Assembly (NCBI GenBank): GCA_002320665.1
Contig: DCKO01000039.1
Coordinates: forward strand, 5,237-22,707
From: Micavibrio sp. UBA1672
GTDB taxonomy: Bacteria; Pseudomonadota; Alphaproteobacteria; Micavibrionales; Micavibrionaceae
DNA: 17,471 nt
Direction of reading: 5' to 3'
The position numbers were made by a program, and so were the translations under genes. The notes below the pieces were generated by a model, which was given only the letters and a program-made list of their open reading frames with translations, did not search any database and was not told the origin of the DNA. Positions 7,249 to 12,849 of this stretch are shown here, piece after piece; within the stretch, counting starts at the first letter, position 1, and every line of letters starts with the position of its first letter.

Positions 7249-7850
7249 GTTTTTCTATAAGCCGATAATTCTACTCTGTCTGCCAGTGAATTTAACCTGT
7301 TTAATGTATTTTTTACATGCTGTACAAAACCTTGTTTACTTAAAATCATTTCACGGTAAGCAGCCTCGCCATCTATAACACCAGCAGCCCAGCTTATTAC
7401 GCCTGTATTAACTCCATGGTAAGCATCAATCATTCCCATAGCCATGTTTGTCGGCATACCGTTTCTTTTCAGTCGCGCTAGAAGAAAATCTCCCTGTAAA
7501 TGCTCTGGTACATTATGCATCCGTGCAGCAATAGTACTAGCCTGTAACTCGTATATAACAATACCTGTCATAACTGCATCGCCTAAGTCCGGTAATGCTA
7601 CACCCGTTTCCTCCAAGATAGTATCAGCAAGAAGATCATGGAACTTGTCTAGGCTCTCATGGCATTTAGCGATATTTGCCATCGTAACAAGCCTGTCTTG
7701 TTCTTTTGCTTTGTTCCAGCCAATGCTCAAGTTTTTGAGGAGATCAAAAGGCCATAGAAAGATAAGGTACGGAACTTGGACAAGCCCTATCCTGCGATCA
7801 TACCCGAAGAAGGTATAAACAAAGCCGATAAATATATATACTTCCATCAT
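7242..7850 (-). CDS. Unrecognised membrane-anchored protein of the integrative element
   Basis: I do not recognise this 202-residue protein. The N-terminus has two hydrophobic stretches (about 3-16 and 22-38, with IFIGF and PYLIFLWPF) separated by a short YDRR turn, suggesting a membrane anchor or hairpin. A mainly helical soluble domain follows (about 55-202) with HESLDKFHDLLADTILEETG, GDAVMTGIVIYELQ and a C-terminal helix rich in Asn, Arg and Leu. No catalytic motif of a known toxin or nuclease is visible. The start is fixed by AGGAG 5 nt before ATG at 7850; the adjacent ATG at 7847 has 8-nt spacing and is equally possible. The open frame extends 67 codons upstream, but that part is unlike protein and lies across the structured RNA and terminator. 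It is the only cargo gene besides the integrase. Its ribosome site follows an intrinsic terminator by only a few bases, so expression probably depends on read-through. Confidence 0.8.
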   Translation of the reverse strand: MMEVYIFIGFVYTFFGYDRRIGLVQVPYLIFLWPFDLLKNLSIGWNKAKEQDRLVTMANIAKCHESLDKFHDLLADTILEETGVALPDLGDAVMTGIVIYELQASTIAARMHNVPEHLQGDFLLARLKRNGMPTNMAMGMIDAYHGVNTGVISWAAGVIDGEAAYREMILSKQGFVQHVKNTLNRLNSLADRVELSAYRKTL

Positions 7851-7860
7851 ACGCACTCCT

Positions 7861-7896
7861 AAACAAACGGCTCCGAGCTTGATTACTCTGGAGCCG
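7861..7896 (-). terminator. Intrinsic terminator/attenuator directly before the membrane-protein gene
   Basis: On the minus strand CGGCTCC-(A)-GAG pairs with CTC-GGAGCCG (7868-7877 with 7886-7896): 10 bp, one bulged A, 8-nt loop. TTTGTTT (7861-7867) follows. AGGAG and the start codon come immediately after. On the plus strand the hairpin is not followed by T, so the minus orientation is favoured. Confidence 0.7.
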
Positions 7897-8062
7897 AGAA
7901 GTTTAGAACCATCCAACGAATGGCGCAGCGTATTCACGCTGGGCGTTATTGTATTCCGCTGCCTTCTCGACAAGTGAGAAAGCAGCATCATTGGTGACGG
8001 CCTGATGCTGAGTAGGCCGCGTTGGAGAGGTTCTAACGCCTCGAAGTCCATCTCTGAACTCT
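7861..8062 (-). ncRNA. Candidate structured RNA (about 200 nt), pseudoknotted, no family recognised
   Basis: Predicted to start near 8062 from the promoter at 8070-8098 and end at the terminator at 7861-7896. A long closing stem joins 8029-8036 with 7903-7910 (8 bp) and 8020-8025 with 7913-7918 (6 bp) across a 3x2 internal loop. Inside it, CGGCC/GGCCG (8015-8019 with 7998-8002) interlocks with GCATCA/TGATGC (8003-8008 with 7985-7990) as an H-type pseudoknot with loops of 6, 0 and 7 nt. Next come an 11-bp hairpin (7976-7986 with 7958-7968, 7-nt loop) and a 5-bp hairpin (7937-7941 with 7926-7930). The 11-bp stem includes a U-G pair on the minus strand that would be C-A on the plus strand, so the RNA is read on the minus strand. 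The 11-bp hairpin and the pseudoknot share two bases and may compete. It could be a free small RNA or a regulatory leader of the membrane-protein gene. Confidence 0.55.
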
Positions 8063-8069
8063 GGAAAGG

Positions 8070-8098
8070 ATAGTAGAGAGTAAGCAGGAATCCGTCAA
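8070..8098 (-). promoter_or_regulatory. Sigma-70-type promoter for the structured RNA
   Basis: TTGACG (8093-8098) and TACTAT (8070-8075) are separated by exactly 17 nt, close to consensus. The predicted start is about 8062-8063. It lies 14 bp past the integrase stop codon, so the RNA/membrane-protein unit can be transcribed independently of the integrase. Confidence 0.6.
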
Positions 8099-8112
8099 TC
8101 AGTTAGCGATAG

Positions 8113-9774
8113 TTAATACCCCAACTTCTCAATCGCTTCCTTGAACACTGGCAGGTGGTCGACACCGTAATGCGTATAGTTTTTCTCTGTCACTGTGCCT
8201 TGCTCATGCCCGACCATAGACTTAATGTAACCGCCCTGAACCCCCGCCGCGCTTAATGACGTTATGAAACTATGCCTCAAGCTATGCAGGGTCTTCTTAT
8301 CCGTCTTTAGCCCCAACTCGGGCAAGAATCTCTCATTAAACCAACGCCCTATTTTGCGTCCCCATTGACTTCCATCCCTATAGGTCAGGTCATAGAGCAA
8401 TCTGGTCTTATACTCGCCAGACTTAGGCTTCTTAGCAACAACGCCTTTCGCATGTTGAACATACTCCAGAAAGCCTAGCCTGATTAAGTCTGAATGTATT
8501 GGTATAATACGATTAGCAGCTTCTGACTTAACCTGCTTACCCTCTTCTACCACGTCGCTAATTTCGAGATACCATATTCCAGAAGTCTTATCCTGCTTCA
8601 CATCATCAACAGTCAGAGCGCAGAACTCATTTAAACGCGCCCCTGTATAGATCGCAAGCATTGCACCCCAATAGCGTGTCTTTTCCTTTCCATTGCCATC
8701 TTTAAGCTCGGACACAGCCTGCATGATGGTTTTGACCTCATCTTTCGAGAAAGCGTCTCTACGCCCGTCTTTCTTCTTGACCCTCACCCCCATCTTCTCA
8801 AATGGGTTTTCACTCACATATTTATTCTTCTTCGCCCATAGAAACAGAGAACTCATATACCTCAGATACTTGTTTACAGACGAACCACTTAACGGCTCTA
8901 AGCCATGAGCCTTTAGAGTCTCAATCTGTACTGACAAGGGCTTGCCTCGTGTCTCTGGAAGCTTACGCCTGTTCGCAGGCGTCTCTTGGAGTAGCCTCCT
9001 GACCTTACGGGCTTCATCATTCTCAATATCCGTAATCAGTACATCATCACCAAAGACCTCAAGTAAATAGCTGCAACAGTCCTTTTTCTCGTTATAACCT
9101 CGCGCTCCAATCTTGCCCTCATACTCCTTGAGATATGTCTCCAGCACATGAGACAGTTTTAACTCGGCACGGGTAACATAGGGCTTTCCAGTAGATTTCT
9201 TCTCTTTGTTTTCAAAACTATAAAAACTATTATTCATGTTATAGGACAGCAAAGCAGAGATATAACCATTCAAGGCGTGCCTATACTCTTTTCGCAACGC
9301 TATGTATTCTTTACACTCCTTATCAGGGTTCACACCATAACGCTCTATGATCGGTGCAAGAGCATGATCTAGGCTCAACTCCTCCGGCATCTCATCACTC
9401 ACCAAGTCTCCGTATAGCTCGTCCCGTTGCTCCTGTATTGCCTCTTCCGCTAGAGCCTGTAGGTCTTGATACATCTTGACCCTAGCCTCGGATAATGGCC
9501 CGTCCTTGTCGATAGAACGCTTCATGCGCTCCAACACTTCGGCAAAATGCGCCCGAAGCATTTCCTTGACTTCTCTATAGTCCATAGATTTCGTTTTAGG
9601 GTCATTCAAGATCATAAACGCATGGTATTCCAGAGCCTTGGATAGACGCAAGGCTTCTTTTGGACATCGCGTATCCAGCGATATACTCACACGTTTGTTA
9701 TCGTACTGCGCCAATGGATAACGGAAGTAGAAGATCGCATGTCTGGAGCGGATTAAATAGCTCGGATTTTGCAT
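8113..9774 (-). CDS. int: Tyrosine recombinase (integrase) of the tRNA-Pro element
   Basis: Catalyses site-specific insertion and excision between the element and the tRNA-Pro 3' end. In the 553-residue version (from M at 9774) the catalytic set is complete: R380 in YTGARLNEF, K416, H497 and R500 in LHSLRHSF, H523 in VGHE, and Y533 in NYTHY. The N-terminal ~50 residues (YLIRSRHAIFYFRYPLA) resemble the arm-binding N-terminus of large phage-type integrases. A long variable helical segment and a core-binding SAM-like domain (about 200-320, with NKYLRYMSSLFLWAKKNK) follow. It is longer than most integrases. GAGAGG lies 10 nt before the ATG at 9774; an in-frame ATG at 9804 has no properly spaced site but remains possible. 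The gene starts just past the 3' end of the tRNA gene, reading away from it. No frameshift is seen, so the element may still be mobile. Confidence 0.92.
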   Translation of the reverse strand: MQNPSYLIRSRHAIFYFRYPLAQYDNKRVSISLDTRCPKEALRLSKALEYHAFMILNDPKTKSMDYREVKEMLRAHFAEVLERMKRSIDKDGPLSEARVKMYQDLQALAEEAIQEQRDELYGDLVSDEMPEELSLDHALAPIIERYGVNPDKECKEYIALRKEYRHALNGYISALLSYNMNNSFYSFENKEKKSTGKPYVTRAELKLSHVLETYLKEYEGKIGARGYNEKKDCCSYLLEVFGDDVLITDIENDEARKVRRLLQETPANRRKLPETRGKPLSVQIETLKAHGLEPLSGSSVNKYLRYMSSLFLWAKKNKYVSENPFEKMGVRVKKKDGRRDAFSKDEVKTIMQAVSELKDGNGKEKTRYWGAMLAIYTGARLNEFCALTVDDVKQDKTSGIWYLEISDVVEEGKQVKSEAANRIIPIHSDLIRLGFLEYVQHAKGVVAKKPKSGEYKTRLLYDLTYRDGSQWGRKIGRWFNERFLPELGLKTDKKTLHSLRHSFITSLSAAGVQGGYIKSMVGHEQGTVTEKNYTHYGVDHLPVFKEAIEKLGY

Positions 9775-9843
9775 CTCAGGTCGCACCTCTCGGTTACACC
9801 GCATACCTGAAATGCCTAAAGCATTGAATTTACGTAAGGATTA

Positions 9844-9876
9844 AAAGAAATGGTCGGAACGAGAGGATTTGAACCT
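9844..9876 (-). repeat. Right attachment site at the 3' end of intact tRNA-Pro
   Basis: This is an exact 33-bp match to 6103-6135. It overlaps the 3' half of the T arm, the acceptor 3' strand and CCA of the complete tRNA gene and runs 7 bp beyond it. The integrase crossover must lie within this repeat; the exact point cannot be read. Confidence 0.88.
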
Positions 9877-9927
9877 CCGACCCCTTGCACCCCATGCAAG
9901 TGCGCTACCAGGCTGCGCTACGTTCCG
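9851..9927 (-). tRNA. trnP-GGG: tRNA-Pro (anticodon GGG), CCA encoded
   Basis: The 77-nt cloverleaf reads on the minus strand: acceptor CGGAACG/CGTTCCG, D stem GCGC/GCGC, anticodon stem CTTGC/GCAAG with loop ATGGGGT, T arm GGAGG-TTCAAAT-CCTCT, then A73 and CCA. The anticodon is GGG, flanked by A32 and T38, as in known tRNA-Pro(GGG). The D loop AGCCTGGTA is canonical. The gene is intact because the element rebuilt its 3' end through the 33-bp repeat. Confidence 0.97.
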
Positions 9928-9947
9928 CCCTAGGATTTAACGGGGTA

Positions 9948-9976
9948 TTCATAGGCCATAAGAGCTTTTTATGCAA
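9948..9976 (-). promoter_or_regulatory. Candidate tRNA-Pro promoter
   Basis: TTGCAT (9971-9976) and TATGAA (9948-9953) are 17 nt apart on the minus strand, with a GC-rich stretch (CCCCG) after the -10, as in stringently controlled stable-RNA promoters. The start would be about 14 nt before the mature tRNA. A second possible -35, TTGACC, lies further upstream. Confidence 0.4.
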
Positions 9977-10071
9977 CCCAAATTCAAATTTTGGTCAACA
10001 TGACTTTTTTTTGACCACGCTTTAAAAAAGTGATACCACCCAATGGGTTTACATAAAAAATGAGGTGTTCT

Positions 10072-10854
10072 ATGTCATCATGGCAATTTGAAGCAGATAT
10101 GCAAGATGCAATCACACATCTTTTTGAGCTACAGGGCAGCGATAATTACGATCAAGCTAAAGTAGATGATTTTCTGAAACGTTTTTCTGAAGGTATTAGC
10201 GAAGAACTTGCAACCACTGCCTATGATAGGCCGTCCATATCAGGAGATAAAGTTAGTTTTTCAGACCAAGCTATTGCCTTTAATAATGCCATCGCCGCCA
10301 GCGCCGTTTATGCGAAAGCAACTATGATTCGCGATGGCAATATGGAAGGCGCACAAAGTGTTGATAAGCTTTTTGCCCAGGGTAGCTGGGATCGAGGTCG
10401 TGAACTCGCAGGGACTAGCGAGATTAAAAAATACTCAGCACAAGCAAATGAAGGTGTAGCATTATTTATATCCAAACAGCTTGATGCCCTTGATAAAATT
10501 TCGCCAGAAACCATCAAGGAAATGGATGATAATGAACTACATAGTCTGGCAGAAACGATAGCCATGACAGCAAAAAACCAGATTAACCGCTATGATGCCA
10601 TAGGTATCCAAAATTTACTTTTCAGCGATAATCCTGCTCAACACATGGAAACGTTAAAGTCTACTATAGAAAACAAGACCAATATTGATGGTGAACCAAT
10701 ATCTGGACGGTTGCTACGTCAAATGACCCATGATCTTGAAAATGCCGCAGAATATGTAGAAGTGTTAAAGACAAATGGTGCAGACCTAAGTAGTGCCGCC
10801 ATTTCAACAGAAGAAGACACAAATCAATTATTGCAAAAAATGGACACTCAGTAA
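10072..10854 (+). CDS. Hypothetical acidic helical protein
   Basis: I do not recognise this 260-residue protein. It has no signal peptide, no membrane segment and no cysteine. It is rich in Glu, Asp, Ala, Gln and Leu and appears to be mostly alpha-helical, with an acidic C-terminus (ISTEEDTNQLLQKMDTQ). No enzyme motif is visible. GAGG lies 6 nt before the ATG at 10072; an ATG at 10060 in the same frame is less well placed because it precedes that ribosome site. The gene lies outside the integrative element, just upstream of the tRNA on the opposite strand, and converges on the TerB-like gene with 31 bp between. It may be a lineage-specific cytosolic protein. Confidence 0.75.
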   Translation: MSSWQFEADMQDAITHLFELQGSDNYDQAKVDDFLKRFSEGISEELATTAYDRPSISGDKVSFSDQAIAFNNAIAASAVYAKATMIRDGNMEGAQSVDKLFAQGSWDRGRELAGTSEIKKYSAQANEGVALFISKQLDALDKISPETIKEMDDNELHSLAETIAMTAKNQINRYDAIGIQNLLFSDNPAQHMETLKSTIENKTNIDGEPISGRLLRQMTHDLENAAEYVEVLKTNGADLSSAAISTEEDTNQLLQKMDTQ

Positions 10855-10885
10855 GGTATTAAACAAAAAAATCTGCAATTAAACC

Positions 10886-11368
10886 TTAATCGAACCAATC
10901 CATGAACCGTTTCTGAAAACGACTAACAACACCGATCAAGCCACGCCTTTCTTCTTCGACCACGGGAAGGTCTTGATTACTAGAGACTTTCTCTTCTTCA
11001 AGCTGTAAATTAACATGTCCAATGAGACTGTCAAAATCAGTTTCATGACTGTGAATTTTACCCAGACTAATCATGACGCTTTGCTCTTGCGTATCATAAG
11101 TACCATCAACCCAGACCAGATCACGGGCAAATTCAAAAAACTTTGCTCGATCCTCATAGGCGGTTATGCCCTTAAACATCACTTCCGGATCCTTGGCATT
11201 CAGGATATCATCCTTAAGAACCTTAGTCTGCGCCTCAGAGAATTCGACATCCTCTAGCACATGCACCATAAATTCGACCTCTTCTTGTGTGACGATATTA
11301 TCCGCATGCGCCACCGCAAATAAGGTTCGCCACATAAAAAACTGGCTCTCAGTTACACTTTGTTCCAT
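10886..11368 (-). CDS. TerB-like (tellurite-resistance-type) helical domain protein
   Basis: The 160-residue product has a TerB-type fold pattern. A first repeat FAVAHADNIVTQEEVEFM (about 17-34) and a second similar segment FARDLVWVDGTYDTQEQSVM (about 79-98) each carry the (A/V)DG/N-x-(V/Y)-x-x-(E/Q)E acidic turn found in TerB/DUF533 proteins. Known members bind metals or act in envelope stress; the function here is not known. An acidic stretch (LQLEEEKVSS, VVEEERR) and a basic C-terminus (RFQKRFMDWFD) follow. There is no signal peptide. It is divergent from the Y-family polymerase gene across a 148-bp gap with a LexA box. Only a weak ribosome site precedes the start. Confidence 0.65.
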   Translation of the reverse strand: MEQSVTESQFFMWRTLFAVAHADNIVTQEEVEFMVHVLEDVEFSEAQTKVLKDDILNAKDPEVMFKGITAYEDRAKFFEFARDLVWVDGTYDTQEQSVMISLGKIHSHETDFDSLIGHVNLQLEEEKVSSNQDLPVVEEERRGLIGVVSRFQKRFMDWFD

Positions 11369-11402
11369 AAGCTTTTGCCCTAATTAGAAAAACCGCTCTT
11401 CT

Positions 11403-11431
11403 ATTGAATAGTTTTTTTAAAAAAATGGCAA
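11403..11431 (-). promoter_or_regulatory. Candidate promoter of the TerB-like gene
   Basis: TTGCCA (11426-11431) and TTCAAT (11403-11408) are 17 nt apart on the minus strand. The spacer consists mainly of seven T and seven A in a row, a bent-DNA type tract. The LexA box lies just upstream of the -35, so damage control of this gene is possible but less direct. Confidence 0.35.
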
Positions 11432-11446
11432 GCATTACAAACGAAC

Positions 11447-11461
11447 GTTCTTGATACGTTC
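11447..11461 (+). promoter_or_regulatory. LexA (SOS) box, GTTC-N7-GTTC
   Basis: GTTC at 11447-11450 and GTTC at 11458-11461 are separated by exactly 7 bases, the alphaproteobacterial LexA operator. It overlaps the -35 element of the Y-family polymerase promoter, the position expected for repression. Confidence 0.8.
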
Positions 11462-11479
11462 TAATCTTAGCTGTATATA
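11451..11479 (+). promoter_or_regulatory. Promoter of the Y-family polymerase gene
   Basis: TTGATA (11451-11456) and TATATA (11474-11479) are separated by 17 nt. The expected start is near 11486, giving a leader of about 30 nt before the ATG at 11517. The -35 lies within the N7 of the LexA box. Confidence 0.6.
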
Positions 11480-11516
11480 AAATATATTCCCCTATAAAAA
11501 CAGCAAGGGCGCAACC

Positions 11517-12809
11517 ATGCAAAAAGAATCTGGTCTGAAATGGCTCTTCCTTGATCTGAACAGCTATTTCGCAAGTGTAGAACAACAAGAAACCCCTCAC
11601 CTGAGAGGAAAGCCTGTTATTGTTGTGCCGTCTGATACAGATTGGACCTGCGCTATTGCAGCCTCCTACGAAGCCAAAGCTTATGGCATAAAAACCGGCA
11701 CTATGGTTATGGAGGCCAAGAAAATGTGCCCGAACCTGCATTGTGTTCCAGCCCGGCACAGACTTTATGTTGAATACCACAATAAAATAATTGAGGAAGT
11801 CAGCAAGCATATACCGATTAACACGATACATTCTATTGATGAGCTATCAAGCCGCTTGCCGCCATCAAAACGAAACATTGATACTGCAAAAAATATCGCA
11901 CAAAAAGTTAAAAATAGCCTGCAACAAAACATAGGCCCGCATATAAAATGCTCTATCGGATTTGCCCCAAATTCTTTACTCGCAAAAATAGCCTGCGAAA
12001 TGAATAAGCCTGATGGCCTGACCATTTTAACACAAGAAAATCTTCCCGGCCCGTTATTGGATTTAAAACTCACGGATATTCCAGGCATCGGCAGCAACAT
12101 GAAAAAACGCTTACACAAAGCTCACATTTACACAATGGAGCAGCTCTGGAAAACCCAACCAAAACAAGCCAGAAAAATCTGGCGTAGCGTTCAAGGAGAG
12201 CGCCTATGGTATTGGCTACATGGCTATGATTTTGATATGCCGGAAACCAAGCCCTCTATGATCGGGCACAGCCGCGTCCTCGATCCGCAAAAAAGAGCAC
12301 CTGATGCTGCGCACCACATGGCAAGACATTTACTACTCAAGGCCACTTACAGGCTGCACAAACATGATTTTATTGCGCAGCACTTTTTCTTTTCTGCACG
12401 CATTAAAGACCTCGGGCGCTGGCATAAGGGAATTAATATCCACGCAACAGATAATATCTTTTTCCTGCTAGAGCAATTAGACATGATATGGCATGAAATG
12501 ATGCGTGACATTGTGACCACCTACAATATGAGCAGCACAACACACATTAAGAAAATATCGGTTTCGCTGCATGGATTGCTGCATAAAAGTACCTCAACAA
12601 AGGACTTGTTTCTAGACACACATCATACAGGTGACTGTAAACGCACACAGAAAGATCGAGCCTTATTCTCCGCAATGAAGGCGCTGCAAAATAAATATAA
12701 ATCCGATGTTGTTACACTGGGCTTACCGCCAAAAACACAATCCGGTTATGTCGGCACAAAAATCGCCTTTAGCCGTGTACCCGATATAGAAGAATTCTGG
12801 AGCGAATAA
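11517..12809 (+). CDS. Y-family (DinB/UmuC-like) translesion DNA polymerase
   Basis: Error-prone polymerase that copies damaged DNA. In the 430-residue product the palm carboxylates are present: D13 in FLDLNSYFASVE, and D108-E109 in HSIDEL (usually SIDEAY in DinB). F18 is at the steric-gate position. SYEAKAYGIKTG (50-61) is the finger motif and CSIGFAPNSLLAKIACEMNKP (145-165) the conserved palm block. LTDIPGIGSNMKKRL (185-199) is the helix-hairpin-helix thumb. The little-finger domain (about 250-400) is divergent, and the tail SRVPDIEEFWSE lacks a clear QxxLF clamp motif. It is not a typical DinB; such alphaproteobacterial proteins are often annotated ImpB/MucB/SamB-like. AAGGGC precedes the ATG. 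A LexA box and promoter directly upstream indicate SOS induction. It stands alone, without an obvious ImuA or DnaE2 partner in the window. Confidence 0.88.
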   Translation: MQKESGLKWLFLDLNSYFASVEQQETPHLRGKPVIVVPSDTDWTCAIAASYEAKAYGIKTGTMVMEAKKMCPNLHCVPARHRLYVEYHNKIIEEVSKHIPINTIHSIDELSSRLPPSKRNIDTAKNIAQKVKNSLQQNIGPHIKCSIGFAPNSLLAKIACEMNKPDGLTILTQENLPGPLLDLKLTDIPGIGSNMKKRLHKAHIYTMEQLWKTQPKQARKIWRSVQGERLWYWLHGYDFDMPETKPSMIGHSRVLDPQKRAPDAAHHMARHLLLKATYRLHKHDFIAQHFFFSARIKDLGRWHKGINIHATDNIFFLLEQLDMIWHEMMRDIVTTYNMSSTTHIKKISVSLHGLLHKSTSTKDLFLDTHHTGDCKRTQKDRALFSAMKALQNKYKSDVVTLGLPPKTQSGYVGTKIAFSRVPDIEEFWSE

Positions 12810-12849
12810 ATATTTCCAAAAACCAATTCTATCTGCTACAAACCATGCC

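Larger units (their letters stand above)
6103..9876. mobile_element. Mini integrative element (about 3.74 kb) in tRNA-Pro(GGG)
   Basis: The boundaries are two exact 33-bp direct repeats (6103-6135 and 9844-9876), each holding the last 26 bases of the tRNA-Pro gene (including CCA) and 7 bases beyond it. The repeat offset is 3741 bp, which would be the size of the excised circle. The intact tRNA is at the right end and the integrase gene begins just beyond its 3' end, reading away from it. This is the standard layout for tyrosine-recombinase islands. Inside are the integrase, one unrecognised membrane protein, a structured RNA region and about 1.1 kb of repeat-rich non-coding DNA. There is no relaxase, replication protein, capsid or resistance gene. 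The original neighbour of the tRNA was therefore probably the cold-shock gene region. Confidence 0.85.

Noticed and set aside
6136..7250. CRISPR array
   Set aside because: There are only two copies of each repeat, with no regular short repeat/spacer pattern and no cas genes.
7851..8051. N-terminal extension of the membrane protein from an ATG at 8051
   Set aside because: The extra 67 residues are Arg/Ser-rich and unlike protein, cross the terminator and stems, and have no ribosome site; AGGAG fits the start at 7850 or 7847.
7242..8062. Known type III toxin-antitoxin (ToxIN/CptIN/TenpIN) locus
   Set aside because: The layout is similar, but there are no tandem RNA repeats and the protein has membrane segments and no ToxN-like features.
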